Assembly (NCBI GenBank): GCA_903864435.1
Contig: CAIPFY010000190.1
Coordinates: 1-53,483 of the forward strand
Length of the DNA: 53,483 nt
Direction of reading: 5' to 3'
DNA from: an uncultured Chloroflexota bacterium
Lineage (GTDB): Bacteria > Chloroflexota > Anaerolineae > Aggregatilineales > Phototrophicaceae
A program made the position numbers and the translations under genes. Below, piece by piece: positions 19,051-29,439 of the stretch (the first letter of the stretch is position 1; every line of letters begins with the position of its first letter). Under the pieces are notes generated by a model, which was not told where the DNA came from, did no database searches, and saw only the letters and a program-made list of their open reading frames with translations.

Positions 19051-21090
19051 ATGTCCACTTACACCTATCCCCCTGCCCGCCGCGACGACACCGTTGACCA
19101 GTTTCACGGCACACCTGTCCCCGACCCGTACCGCTGGATGGAAGCCCCCGACTCCGGCGAACTGCGGACGTGGCTGGAGGCGCAGGCCGCGCTGACCGAA
19201 TCGCACCTGCACGAGCAGGCGGGGCGGGCTGAAACCATCGAACGGCTGAAGGCGCTGTGGCACTTCACCCGCTATACCGTTCCGGTGCGGCGCGGGACGC
19301 GCTACTTCTTCACGCGCAACGACGGCCTGCAAAATCAGGCGGTGCTGTACGTGCAAGAAGGGCTGAACGGCGAAGCGCGGGTGCTGATTGACCCGAACAC
19401 GCTCAGCGACGACGGCACAGTGGCGATGGTCAATTACGTCCTGAGCGAAGATGGGCGACTGGTGGCCTATGCTTGTGCCAGCGGCGGCAGCGATTTGCAG
19501 GAAATCCGCGTGCGCGAGGTGGACAGCGGACTCGATCTGCCGGAAGTGCTGCGCTGGTGCCGCTTCTCGGCAATCGCGTGGAAGCACGACAGCAGCGGCT
19601 TCTACTACAACCGCTACCCGCAACCGGGAACCGTGCCGGATAGCGACCTGTACTACAACAACAAAGTGTATTTCCACCGCGTCGGCAGCGATCAGGCGGC
19701 GGACGCGCTGGTGTATGAACGCCCCGATGCGCCCGACTTCGGCTTCGGCCCGGCAGTCTCGGAAGATGGCGCGTACCTGTGGCTGGTGGTGTGGAACGCA
19801 GCCAGCAACAAGAACCGCCTGTACTACCGCGCCGAATCCGGCGGGGACTTCGTGCGCCTGCTGGACGATGCGGGTATCTGCCAGCAGCCCATCGGCAGCG
19901 TGGGCAGCACCGTCTACCTGCTGACTGACCGCGACGCGGAACGCAGCCAGATTGTGGCGCTCGACCTGAACAACCCCGCCGAACGGCGCATCATCGTGCC
20001 GGAAAACGCGGACGCGCTGGAAGCGGCGGCGCTGGTGGGCGGGCATATCGCGGCGCTGTACGCACATGACGGCGCGCACCGCATCGCGCTATATACGCTG
20101 GTGGGCGGCTATGTGCGCGATCTGCCGTTGCCCGCCATCGGCTCGATCATGGGCTGGTCGGGGCGACAGGACGATGCCGAGATGTTCGTGCGCTTCGAGT
20201 CCTTCCTGTACCCACCGACTATTTTGCGCTACGACTTCGCCAGCGGGCAGACCAGCACCTTCCGCGAGGCGGGGCTAACCTTCGATCCGGCGCAGTACGA
20301 AACGCGCCAGATTTTCGCCACCTCCAAAGACGGAACCCGCGTGCCGGTGTTCGTCACCCACCGCAAAGGGCTGGCGCTGGATGGTAGCCATCCCACCATT
20401 CTGACGGGCTACGGCGGCTACGGCGTGAACAATACGCCCAGCTTCGGCGTGGGCGCGTTCGAGTGGGTGGAACAGGGCGGCGTGTGGGCGCTGGCGATCC
20501 TGCGCGGCGGCGCGGAATACGGCGAAAAATGGCATGAACAGGGGATGCTAGGCAACAAGCAGAACGTGTTCGATGATTTCATCGCGGCGGCGGAAACGCT
20601 CATCAATGATGGCTACACCCAACCGCGCCAACTCGCCATCTTCGGCGGCAGCAACGGCGGCTTGCTGGTGGCGGCCTGTATGCTCCAGCGTCCCGATCTG
20701 TACGGCGCGGTGCTGTGCGCCGTCCCGGTGACGGATATGCTGCGCTTCAAGCTGTACACGGCGGGGCGCTTCTGGGTGGACGAGTACGGTGATGCCGATC
20801 TGCCCGATCATTTCCGCTTCCTGTACGCCTATTCACCGCTGCACAACGTCCCCGAAGGCATAAAGCACCCGCCCATCCTGATTACTACCGCCGATGGGGA
20901 TGACCGCGTGGTGCCAATGCACAGCCAGAAGTTCACCGCCGAACTGCAACACAAGGGCGGCGGGCAGAATGTGGTGCTGCTGCGCTACGAATTCAAAGCC
21001 GGACACGGCTTCGGCAAGCCGACGAGCAAGCAAATCGAGGAAATTGCCGATCTGTTCACGTTCGCACGACAGGCCATGCAAACCTCGTAA
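19051..21090 (+). CDS. Prolyl oligopeptidase family serine peptidase (S9A)
   Basis: PDPYRWMEAPDS, LTGYGGYGVNNTPSF, LAIFGGSNGGLLVAACMLQRPDLYGAVLCAVPVTDMLRF, HGFGKPTSK. Confidence 0.93.
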   Translation: MSTYTYPPARRDDTVDQFHGTPVPDPYRWMEAPDSGELRTWLEAQAALTESHLHEQAGRAETIERLKALWHFTRYTVPVRRGTRYFFTRNDGLQNQAVLYVQEGLNGEARVLIDPNTLSDDGTVAMVNYVLSEDGRLVAYACASGGSDLQEIRVREVDSGLDLPEVLRWCRFSAIAWKHDSSGFYYNRYPQPGTVPDSDLYYNNKVYFHRVGSDQAADALVYERPDAPDFGFGPAVSEDGAYLWLVVWNAASNKNRLYYRAESGGDFVRLLDDAGICQQPIGSVGSTVYLLTDRDAERSQIVALDLNNPAERRIIVPENADALEAAALVGGHIAALYAHDGAHRIALYTLVGGYVRDLPLPAIGSIMGWSGRQDDAEMFVRFESFLYPPTILRYDFASGQTSTFREAGLTFDPAQYETRQIFATSKDGTRVPVFVTHRKGLALDGSHPTILTGYGGYGVNNTPSFGVGAFEWVEQGGVWALAILRGGAEYGEKWHEQGMLGNKQNVFDDFIAAAETLINDGYTQPRQLAIFGGSNGGLLVAACMLQRPDLYGAVLCAVPVTDMLRFKLYTAGRFWVDEYGDADLPDHFRFLYAYSPLHNVPEGIKHPPILITTADGDDRVVPMHSQKFTAELQHKGGGQNVVLLRYEFKAGHGFGKPTSKQIEEIADLFTFARQAMQTS

Positions 21091-21120
21091 CGATTGACGA
21101 TCAGCGGAAGGACGTACACC

Positions 21121-22017
21121 ATGCGGGCAGCAGTGACAGTGGCGGTGATTCAGGTGGCGTGGACAGGCAGCGTGGAGAGTATGCAGGCGCAGTATGTGGA
21201 ACTGGTCGAACGCGCTGCCGGACGCGGCGCGGGGCTGGTGTGCCTGCCGGAATTTTCGCTCATCCCGTACTTTCCCGGCACGCGCAACCCCGATGGATTC
21301 CAGTGGGCGGAACCGCTGTCCGGCGGCTATTCCGAGACGTTCTTCAGCGCCCTCGCCAACCAATACGGGGTGACGCTGGTGGGCAGTCTGTACGAACGGG
21401 CTGACGATGGCAACTGCTACGACACCGCCACGTTGCACGCGCCGGATGGAACGCTGGTGGGCGTCACCCGCAAGATGCACATCCCCTCCGGCACGGGCTA
21501 CCACGAAACCGACTTTTTCATCGGCGGCGATAGCTATCCGGTGTGGGACGCGGGGGCGCTGACGATTGCCACGCCCACCTGCTACGATCAGTGGTTCCCG
21601 GAACTGGCGCGTATCTACAGCCTGAACGGGGCGGAGTTCATCTTCTACCCGACCGCCATCGGTGAAGAGCCGCACGACCCGCTGATGGACACCGCCGACT
21701 CGTGGCAGACGGTCATGCGCGGTCATGCCATCGCCAACGGGGTGTATGTGGGGGCAGCAAACCGCGTGGGCAGCGAGAACGGCATCGCCTTCTACGGCAG
21801 CAGTTTCATCTGCGACCCGTCGGGCAGGGTGCTGGCGCAGGCCGGACGCGACACCACCGAGGTCATCATGGCGGAACTGAAACCGGAGGTGCTGGCGCAC
21901 TGGCGCGACCACTTCCCGTTGCTGCACCAGCGCCGTCCGCGCACCTACACCCGCCTGACGGAAGGCTATACCCTCGCGCCACCGCCGGATTGGGTGGTAC
22001 GGTCTAACGAGGATTGA
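21121..22017 (+). CDS. Carbon-nitrogen hydrolase (nitrilase superfamily; N-carbamoylputrescine amidase-like)
   Basis: E/K/C-type motifs: VCLPEFSL, VTRKMHIPSGTGYHETDFF, TPTCYDQWFPELARIYSLNGAEFIFYPTAIG. Confidence 0.88.
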   Translation: MRAAVTVAVIQVAWTGSVESMQAQYVELVERAAGRGAGLVCLPEFSLIPYFPGTRNPDGFQWAEPLSGGYSETFFSALANQYGVTLVGSLYERADDGNCYDTATLHAPDGTLVGVTRKMHIPSGTGYHETDFFIGGDSYPVWDAGALTIATPTCYDQWFPELARIYSLNGAEFIFYPTAIGEEPHDPLMDTADSWQTVMRGHAIANGVYVGAANRVGSENGIAFYGSSFICDPSGRVLAQAGRDTTEVIMAELKPEVLAHWRDHFPLLHQRRPRTYTRLTEGYTLAPPPDWVVRSNED

Positions 22018-22026
22018 GTGCGAAAA

Positions 22027-22068
22027 GAAAAACGGGCAACCACACCTGAACGCGGTTGCCCGTTTTTT
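22027..22068. terminator. Bidirectional terminator between convergent genes
   Basis: AAAAACGGGCAACC...GGTTGCCCGTTTTTT. Confidence 0.88.
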
Positions 22069-22071
22069 CGA

Positions 22072-23007
22072 TTAGCGATAAGCCAGAATGCCCGTCTCGA
22101 TGATGTTCCAGAACTTGGCGACATCAATATCCACTGCGACGTGGCTGTTGGGAGTCTTCTTGAAGATATTGAAAATATCGCAGTTGGTTCTGCCGTAGCT
22201 CTGTTCGCTGCGGATGTCAATCTGCGTGAAGCAGGTTTTGGTGGTCAGCACCGTCGGGTCAATCAGATAGGCGATGGTGACGGGATCGTGCAGCGGGCCG
22301 CCCGCCCACCCGAACACTTCCTTCTGCGTCATGTTGAAGAAGCGCATCAAATCCACAAACAGCTTGCCCGCGCTGTTCTGGTGCTTCTCCATGCGCTCCA
22401 TGACCGAAGGCAAGCACAGCACCTTGCGGGTGACATCTAGGCCGACCATCGTGAGCATCCGCCCGGAGGTGAAGGCCACATGCGCCGCGTCCGCATCCAC
22501 CAGAATATTGAACTCGGCTGCCGGGGTCATATTGCCCAGTTGATACGAGCCGCCCATCAAGACGATTTCCTTGATCTTGGGAACGATGTCCGGGCAAAGG
22601 CGCATCGCCATCGCCAGATTGGTCATCGGCCCCGTCGTCACCACCGTGATGTCACCGTCGGAGGCCAGCAGCGTATCCACCATATACAGCACGGCATGTT
22701 TGGACTCCATCTGTTTGGTCAGCGGAGCAAACACCGGCCCATCGAGGCCGCTTTCGCCGTGAATATCCGCCGCGATCAACTGGTTCTCGCGGATCATCGG
22801 CTGCCCGCAACCTTTGTAGACCGGAACATCGAGGCCGAGGTACTGGCAGACATTCAGCGCGTTGACCGTCGTTTTCTCAAGCGTCTGGTTGCCTGCCACA
22901 ACGGTGATGCCTAGCAAATCAATCGCGGGGTTTTTGGCGGCTAACATGATGGCAATCGCGTCATCATGCCCCGGATCGCAGTCTAAAATGATCTTGGTCT
23001 TGTTCAT
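22072..23007 (-). CDS. Nucleoside hydrolase (inosine-uridine preferring type)
   Basis: KIILDCDPGHDDAIAIMLAAKNPAIDLLGITVVAGNQTLEKTTVNAL; VLMGGSYQLGNMTPAAEFNILVDADAA. Confidence 0.92.
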   Translation of the reverse strand: MNKTKIILDCDPGHDDAIAIMLAAKNPAIDLLGITVVAGNQTLEKTTVNALNVCQYLGLDVPVYKGCGQPMIRENQLIAADIHGESGLDGPVFAPLTKQMESKHAVLYMVDTLLASDGDITVVTTGPMTNLAMAMRLCPDIVPKIKEIVLMGGSYQLGNMTPAAEFNILVDADAAHVAFTSGRMLTMVGLDVTRKVLCLPSVMERMEKHQNSAGKLFVDLMRFFNMTQKEVFGWAGGPLHDPVTIAYLIDPTVLTTKTCFTQIDIRSEQSYGRTNCDIFNIFKKTPNSHVAVDIDVAKFWNIIETGILAYR

Positions 23008-23270
23008 TTCTTTTCCCCTTGCTGGTAAGTGCTTCAAGATGAGGCCAGTATAACCTGACTGACCGCAAATGCTTTAAGCAAGCGATTCGTCATACACCCA
23101 CCAGCGCCCTTCCCGAAAGAAGCGCCCAATAATAGTGAGGAATGATGGAAAAGACTTTAGATTTCCTTAACAGAGTGACCAACTGCTTTTAATAATTGGA
23201 GGTTCGTGCTTTAATCATGGCAGGGCATATTTACGCCTGACGAATAGTCTCTATTTAGGAGGATTTAGGA

Positions 23271-24713
23271 ATGTTGAACCGTAAGGCTATGGCGCTGGTT
23301 ATGGCGCTGGTCATGGTTCTGCTGATGGCCGTCCCGGCCTTCGCGCAGGAACCCGCCCAGATCGCCGTTTGGGTTGCTTTCGGCACAGCCCGTTTGGACT
23401 GGACGACCCAGAAAGCAGCTCAGTTTAATGCGGCCTTCCCGCAGTACAATGTGGTGGTTGAAGGCGGCCTGACCTACGAAGGTCTGGATCAGAAGATCAA
23501 GCTGGCCGCCGAACAGGGCACGCTGCCCGGTATCGTGCAGTACAACGAAGTTTCGACCACGCTGGCTCGCGACAGCGGCAACTTCAAGTCCATCGCCGAT
23601 GCGCTGGGTGATCGCACCGAAGTCAATGGCATTCCCGCCAACTTCGATGACTTCGTTGCCCCGGTCAAGAATTACTACACGCTGGATGGCAAGTTCACCT
23701 CCATGCCCTGGAACGCTTCGTCGGCGGTCATGTTCTCGAACATGAACATGCTCAAGGCTGCCGGAATCGAAACCATCCCCGCCACATGGGCCGAGATGGA
23801 AGCCGCTTGCGAAACGATCATGGGGCAGGATGGACACCCGACCTACTGCTTCACGTGGCCGAATCACGGTTGGTTCTTTGAACAGTGGTTGGCGCAGCAG
23901 AACGCCAGCATGGCGAACAACGACAATGGTCGTTCGGCGCGTGCGAACGAAGTGGCCTTCAACAGCGATGCGGGCTATGCCACGCTCAGCTGGCTGAAGT
24001 CCATGTATGACAAGGGCTACCTGTACTACGGTGGCAAGAAAGACGGCGATTCGTGGGACTATGTGGATCAGTCGTTCCTCCCCGGCACGGAAGTAGCGAT
24101 GGCGATCTACAGCAGCTCGGACACCGCCTACTACACCAACACCGGCAAGACCAACGGCTTCGATGTGGCCGCCTCGCGCCTGCCCTATAATCAGGACGCC
24201 GCTGGCGGCTGGACGGGCAACATCATCGGCGGCGGCAGCCTGTGGCTGGTCAATGGCCTAACGCAGGAACAGGAAGACGGCGCGCTGACCTTCTTGATGT
24301 GGCTGACCAACACCGAAAATGCTGCCGAATGGCACCAGATCACCGGCTACTTCCCCGTTCGCCAGAGTTCGATTGACCTGCTCAGCACCGATGGCTGGTA
24401 CGACGTTCTGGATGCGGCGGGAACCAGTCAGGTCTGGAAAGACGACGCCGCTGTTCAGGCCGGCAAGGGCACCAGCTGGTTCGGCGCGAACCCGAACTTC
24501 ATCGTGGCCGCCCAGCAGGTTGCCGACAGCCAATCCACCCCCGCCACTCAGGGCGCGGTGATGGGCGCGTTCCCGGACATCCGCAGTATCGTGACCGCCG
24601 CGACGGATACCGTCCTGCTCACGCCGGATGCCGACGTGAAGGCCATCCTGGATCAGGCTGTCGCTGATGCGACCAAGCTGCTTCAGGAATACGAAACGCT
24701 GAACGCTCCCTAA
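23271..24713 (+). CDS. ABC transporter extracellular sugar-binding protein (UgpB-like)
   Basis: Signal peptide; AAQFNAAFPQYNVVVEGGLTYEGLDQKIKLAAEQGTLPGIVQYNE; first gene of a binding-protein/permease/permease set. Confidence 0.88.
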   Translation: MLNRKAMALVMALVMVLLMAVPAFAQEPAQIAVWVAFGTARLDWTTQKAAQFNAAFPQYNVVVEGGLTYEGLDQKIKLAAEQGTLPGIVQYNEVSTTLARDSGNFKSIADALGDRTEVNGIPANFDDFVAPVKNYYTLDGKFTSMPWNASSAVMFSNMNMLKAAGIETIPATWAEMEAACETIMGQDGHPTYCFTWPNHGWFFEQWLAQQNASMANNDNGRSARANEVAFNSDAGYATLSWLKSMYDKGYLYYGGKKDGDSWDYVDQSFLPGTEVAMAIYSSSDTAYYTNTGKTNGFDVAASRLPYNQDAAGGWTGNIIGGGSLWLVNGLTQEQEDGALTFLMWLTNTENAAEWHQITGYFPVRQSSIDLLSTDGWYDVLDAAGTSQVWKDDAAVQAGKGTSWFGANPNFIVAAQQVADSQSTPATQGAVMGAFPDIRSIVTAATDTVLLTPDADVKAILDQAVADATKLLQEYETLNAP

Positions 24714-24748
24714 CCCGGACGCGATCGTTTTCCCCATCTGATTTTCAT

Positions 24749-24774
24749 AGGGGCTTGTCAATGACAAGCCCCTA
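24749..24774 (+). terminator. Hairpin between solute-binding protein and permease genes
   Basis: AGGGGCTTGTCA-AT-GACAAGCCCCT followed by ATCTAATTT; may lower downstream expression. Confidence 0.6.
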
Positions 24775-24801
24775 TCTAATTTACGACCCGGAGGGTGGCT
24801 T

Positions 24802-25986
24802 ATGTCGCTGAGCACTCCTATCCTGATTATGCTGGCAGGGGCGCTGGCCGGCGCTGGATTATTTTATGGATTGAACCGCCGATCACGCACGGCGCTCGTG
24901 ATGGGCGCACTGGGAGGTATCGCCGGTTCGCTCCTGTTTATGGTTCCCTTGAACTTTTGCATGTTCGAGACGGAACGCACCACACTCGACATTATCCTTG
25001 GCCTGATTCTGATCGTGGTCGGCGTGCTGCTGGTGGTCATCCCGCTGCAATGGCTGTTCGGGCGGTTTGTGGAACGTCGGATCGCTTTTACGGGATCGCA
25101 GGCAGGGACGTTCAAAGGCACATTCACCCCTTTCCTGCTCCTCGCGCCTACAATTGTGATTCTGGCGCTGTTCCTGTACTACCCCTCGCTGGATACCTTC
25201 CGCCTGTCCACCCTGCTTTACCGCCTCGGCGCGAAGCGTTCGGCTTTCGTCTGTCTGGACAACTTCACCGCGCTGGTAGACCCTGACTATTTGCGGAGCG
25301 TGTTCATCACCCTCGGCCTATCGCTGGCGATTGTGGTGTTGGGGCTGTCGTTGGGGCTGTTAATCGCTACTGCGGCCTATCAACCCGTGAAGGGCGCACG
25401 CATCTACCGCACCCTGCTCATCTGGCCGTATGCAGTTTCGCCCGTCGTGGCCGGCGTGGTGTTCGCGCTGCTGTTTAATCCGGCAGGCGGCATTATCAAT
25501 TACGTACTCAAAAATCTATTCGGGATCACTATTCCTTGGTTGAACGACCCCACCTATGCGCCCTGGGCGGTCATCATCGCCAGCGTGTGGAAGTCGTTGG
25601 GCTTCAATATTCTGTTTTACATCGCGGGGCTGCAAAATATCCCGAAGGATTTGACCGAAGCCGCCGCGATTGATGGCGCGAACGCCATCCAACGCTTCAT
25701 CCGTGTGACGTTCCCGCTGCTGTCGCCCATCACCTTTTTCTTGATTATCACCAACATGACCTATGCCTTCTTCGATACGGTGGGCACGGTGGTCTATATG
25801 ACGGGCGGTGCAGGGCCGCTAGGTTCCACCAACACCCTGATCTTCCGCATCTATCAGTTGGGCGTGCAAAACAACGATCTGGGCAAAGCCGCCGCGCAGT
25901 CCATCGTCCTGTTCCTGATGGTCATCGGCCTGACGGTGATCCAGTTCCGCACCACCGGCGAACGTGTGAACTACGGAGGAGCGTAA
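24802..25986 (+). CDS. Sugar ABC transporter permease (UgpA/MalF-like) with N-terminal hydrophobic extension
   Basis: EAAAIDGANAIQRFIRVTFPLLSPITFFLIITNM EAA loop; about 110 extra hydrophobic residues before the usual start. Confidence 0.9.
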   Translation: MSLSTPILIMLAGALAGAGLFYGLNRRSRTALVMGALGGIAGSLLFMVPLNFCMFETERTTLDIILGLILIVVGVLLVVIPLQWLFGRFVERRIAFTGSQAGTFKGTFTPFLLLAPTIVILALFLYYPSLDTFRLSTLLYRLGAKRSAFVCLDNFTALVDPDYLRSVFITLGLSLAIVVLGLSLGLLIATAAYQPVKGARIYRTLLIWPYAVSPVVAGVVFALLFNPAGGIINYVLKNLFGITIPWLNDPTYAPWAVIIASVWKSLGFNILFYIAGLQNIPKDLTEAAAIDGANAIQRFIRVTFPLLSPITFFLIITNMTYAFFDTVGTVVYMTGGAGPLGSTNTLIFRIYQLGVQNNDLGKAAAQSIVLFLMVIGLTVIQFRTTGERVNYGGA

Positions 25987-25989
25987 ACC

Positions 25990-26862
25990 ATGACCACCCT
26001 GACCGAAACCCAACTACAAGCGCCCGCCGCCAGCGCCGGCCTTATGAAACGCCTGCTGCCCAAGCGTCTTGGCGTTCACATCTTCCTCATCATCAGTTGC
26101 ATCGTCATCGGCTTCCCACTGTTCTACGCCATGATCGTCAGCACGCAGGAAAACGCGGATGTCTACCGCTACCAGTTCACCCCCGGCAACAAGTTCGAGG
26201 CCAACTGGGATATTGTTGTCAACAAGCGCAACATCCCCGGCTACATGCTCAACACCGTGATTGTGGCGGTGGCGGTAACGGTGGGCAAAACCGTCCTCTC
26301 GCTACTGGCGGGGCTGGCCTTCGTATACTTCCGCTTCCCCGGCAAATGGCTGGTGTTCGGCTTCGTGCTGATTACGCTGATGATGCCCACCGAAATCTTG
26401 ATTATCGCGTTATTCAGGTTCGTGAACGCGCTCGGATGGGGCAGCACCTATCTGGCGCTGATCGTCCCCTTCCTCGCCAGCGCCACCGGTACATTCCTGT
26501 TCCGCCAGCACTTCTCGAACATTCCGGTTGAACTCTGCGAAGCAGCACAGCTAGACGGCGCAACGCCGCTGCAATTCCTCATCAAAGTGCTGGTTCCAAT
26601 TAGCTGGAACACCATCGGCGCACTGGCGGTCATCCAGTTCATCTACGTGTGGAATATGTACCTGTGGCCGGTCATCATCATTCAAGATCAAGTGCATCAG
26701 GTGGTGCAGGTCGGCCTGCAACAGTTGCAGGGGAACGATCAGGCCAGCAGCTTCGGCCCGATGATGCTAGGCGCGGTGCTGGCAAGCATCCCGCCGATTC
26801 TGGTGTTCGTGCTGCTGCAAAAGCAGTTCATGAGTGGCTTCCAGCTTTCCACCGACAAGTAA
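25990..26862 (+). CDS. Sugar ABC transporter permease (UgpE/MalG-like)
   Basis: ELCEAAQLDGATPLQFLIKVLVPISWNTIGALAVIQFIYVWNMYLWP. Confidence 0.92.
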   Translation: MTTLTETQLQAPAASAGLMKRLLPKRLGVHIFLIISCIVIGFPLFYAMIVSTQENADVYRYQFTPGNKFEANWDIVVNKRNIPGYMLNTVIVAVAVTVGKTVLSLLAGLAFVYFRFPGKWLVFGFVLITLMMPTEILIIALFRFVNALGWGSTYLALIVPFLASATGTFLFRQHFSNIPVELCEAAQLDGATPLQFLIKVLVPISWNTIGALAVIQFIYVWNMYLWPVIIIQDQVHQVVQVGLQQLQGNDQASSFGPMMLGAVLASIPPILVFVLLQKQFMSGFQLSTDK

Positions 26863-26872
26863 GCGCCGCGCC

Positions 26873-26904
26873 GCGTGCAGGCCTGTGAAAACAGGCTTGC
26901 ACGC
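26873..26904 (+). terminator. 14-bp hairpin with GAAA tetraloop after the permease gene
   Basis: GCGTGCAGGCCTGT-GAAA-ACAGGCTTGCACGC; no T-tract directly after. Confidence 0.6.
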
Positions 26905-26994
26905 TATCGGTTAATTTTCATAAATCTTCACGAACATCCGGGGTGGCGCGTGTTAGAATGAGTCAACTTTATCATCCTGCACGGGTCATTCCAA

Positions 26995-28533
26995 TTGTCC
27001 ACTCCGCACATCGCAGCCAGCATCCCGCCCCTTAACCGGACATCTCACAACCGACGCCTGTACCTGTGGCACTGCATCCTCATCGCGCTCGTCTGCCTAC
27101 CGGTGTTACTGCTGCGGCTGGAAACCTATCCGGCGCTGTGGTTCGATGAAGGCTACAAACTCAACGCCGTCCGCACACTGGTCGAACGCGGATTCTACGG
27201 CACACACACGGCGGGGGGCGATGTGCCGTTCGACCCCGGCACATCCGCTGGCCCGCTGGATACCGGCGCGAACGCCTTCAGCGCCAGCCTGTTCGGGGTG
27301 GGCATCAGTCAAGCGCGACTCGTCAGCGTGGGTTTTACCCTGATCGCCGTCTACAGCCTGTATGCCATCGCGGTGTATCTGTGGGGGACACAGGCCGGCC
27401 TAGTCAGCCTGTTGTTCCTGCTGGCTTTCCCGACCCTCAGTGATACCGGATTCCTGCTGATCGGGCGGCAAATCCTGAGCGAACCCGTACAGTTGGGCAG
27501 CATGGCGCTGGGGCTGGCGCTGTATTTCCACGCCATCGAGCGCCGTTCCATACCCGAAAATCTGCTGGCGGGATTCATCATCGGCCTCGGCCTGCTCTCC
27601 AAGCTGCAAGTGGCAATCGGGCTTGTTCCGGCGCTGTTCCTGATCGCGGTCATCCGGGCGTGGTGGGAACGCGGCGGCTGGCGCGGATGGGCGCTGCACC
27701 TCGCGCCGGTGACGATGGCGCTGGCGGTCATCGTCGGCTGGAACCTCATCGGCACACTCGCCACGCCGCCGGATATTCGCCAGCAAAATAGCGCCTTGCT
27801 GATGGATGCCATCCGCAGCAACCTGATTACCGACCTGTTCGGGCGGGCGCTGACGCAGGCTTCTGCCCTTGTGGATACCTTCATGCTGCTCGGCGTGGGT
27901 GGCGCGGTCTACCGGCTATATCGCGCTCATCGTCCATCCACCGCGCTCGGCAATCGCCAATGGGCAGAACTCACGCTGGTGCTGTTCGTGTTGCTGACGG
28001 CACTGTGGCATGCGGGGCTGTCGGTGGGCTGGCCGCGCTACGCCTACGCGGGGCTGGTGATCGGCGTGCTGCTGATCGGGCGCACGGTCTGGGGGGCGTA
28101 TCAGCGATTCGCGTTCTGGGAGCGCGGCTACCGTTGGGCACTGGCGGGGCTGGTCATACTGGGAATGGGCAGCAATCTACTGCCGCTGTTCCGCACCCCC
28201 CTCAGCACTGATGCACAGGACACCGCCGCCTATATTACCGCGAACATCCCGCCGGACGCGCTGATCGAGACATGGGAATGGGAAGTGGATGCGCTCAGCG
28301 GTCACTGGCAAACGCACCACCCGCCGCAGCAAAATCTATTCAAGGCCATCCGGCAATTCGCGCTCGATCAACCCTTCGCACTGGAGTACGATGCACTCCA
28401 GTATGACCCGGATTACCTGATCGCCGGACGCATGAGCGACTGGACAGGCATCTACACGCCTGTGCTGGGTGGAGGAACGTTCCGCGAGGTCGCGGCCTTC
28501 GGCATTTACCGCGTGTACGAACGGCAGCGGTAG
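26995..28533 (+). CDS. Multi-pass membrane glycosyltransferase-like protein (GT39/PMT-like)
   Basis: LRLETYPALWFDEGYKLNAVRTLVERGFYGTH early loop plus many TM segments; apparent TTG start. Confidence 0.72.
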   Translation: MSTPHIAASIPPLNRTSHNRRLYLWHCILIALVCLPVLLLRLETYPALWFDEGYKLNAVRTLVERGFYGTHTAGGDVPFDPGTSAGPLDTGANAFSASLFGVGISQARLVSVGFTLIAVYSLYAIAVYLWGTQAGLVSLLFLLAFPTLSDTGFLLIGRQILSEPVQLGSMALGLALYFHAIERRSIPENLLAGFIIGLGLLSKLQVAIGLVPALFLIAVIRAWWERGGWRGWALHLAPVTMALAVIVGWNLIGTLATPPDIRQQNSALLMDAIRSNLITDLFGRALTQASALVDTFMLLGVGGAVYRLYRAHRPSTALGNRQWAELTLVLFVLLTALWHAGLSVGWPRYAYAGLVIGVLLIGRTVWGAYQRFAFWERGYRWALAGLVILGMGSNLLPLFRTPLSTDAQDTAAYITANIPPDALIETWEWEVDALSGHWQTHHPPQQNLFKAIRQFALDQPFALEYDALQYDPDYLIAGRMSDWTGIYTPVLGGGTFREVAAFGIYRVYERQR

Positions 28534-28534
28534 C

Positions 28535-29371
28535 TCAGGGGAGCGCCGCCAGCCAATCGCGCATGTGCTGTGCCGTGCTATCGGGCGTGGTGTGCGGGAA
28601 CAAATGCCCGTGATCGGGAATTTCGATGAGCGTGGCTTCCGGTAGCGCCTGACGGAACAGTTCCGCCCCCGGCGCGACGAAGGTATCGCTGGTCTGTCCG
28701 CGCAGCGCCAGCACCGGCAACCGTCCGCGCAACCCCGCCAGAGCTTCCCAGCAACGCGAATAGCCCGTCATGAAGTAGTAGGCTTCCCATTCGGGCGACC
28801 ACACCAACTCCACGCCGCCCTCCGCCGCAGGACGCAACCCGCATTCGGTATACAGGCGCAGCGCCGAGTCCGACCACTGAGCGAATAACGGCTTGGGACG
28901 GAAGTAATCGTAGGCGGCTTGCACACTGTCGAAGCGGCGGCGGCGGCGCAGCGCCCCGGCTGCCAGCGGGAAATCGCCAATCGTACCATCTGCCAGCATC
29001 CCATCCAGCACCGTCCACCATTCCGGCAGCAGCAGCGTGGGGTCAAGCAGTATCAAGGCGCGAAAACGTTCCGGTTGGCGCAGCGCCGCGAGGATGGACG
29101 CAATCCCGCCGAACGAATGCCCGACGGCGATCACCTGCTGATAGCCGTGCTGCTCCAACCCCGCCAGCAAATCGTCCGCCACCGCGTCCCACAGGTGCAG
29201 CGCAGCAGGCGGCTTTTCATCTGACCAGAGCGCACGCGGCGGCAGGGAGAAAGCGTGATAGTCGTTCAGCAAAGGGGTGAGCAGCGGCGCGTAAGTGAGG
29301 GGCGGAAATCCATTGGCGACTGCCAGATGTAAATCCGCCCCGCGTCCGCCGAAATCGTAGATAGGCTGCAT
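28535..29371 (-). CDS. Alpha/beta hydrolase
   Basis: VIAVGHSFGGIASILAALRQPERFRALILLDPTLL; C-terminal PDHGHLFPHTTPD. Confidence 0.88.
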   Translation of the reverse strand: MQPIYDFGGRGADLHLAVANGFPPLTYAPLLTPLLNDYHAFSLPPRALWSDEKPPAALHLWDAVADDLLAGLEQHGYQQVIAVGHSFGGIASILAALRQPERFRALILLDPTLLLPEWWTVLDGMLADGTIGDFPLAAGALRRRRRFDSVQAAYDYFRPKPLFAQWSDSALRLYTECGLRPAAEGGVELVWSPEWEAYYFMTGYSRCWEALAGLRGRLPVLALRGQTSDTFVAPGAELFRQALPEATLIEIPDHGHLFPHTTPDSTAQHMRDWLAALP

Positions 29372-29439
29372 CATCGTCCCCCGTCTCTGTGCTGCGATTC
29401 AATCCTTACCAACCCTTGAGACGGGGAAACGATGCGGGA

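Noticed and set aside
18688-20079. 463-aa minus-strand ORF
   Set aside because: Antisense to the FAD oxidase and prolyl oligopeptidase; low-complexity R/H/Q-rich shadow ORF typical of high-GC coding DNA.
20833-21927. 364-aa minus-strand ORF
   Set aside because: Antisense to the prolyl oligopeptidase 3' end and the nitrilase; no recognisable family.
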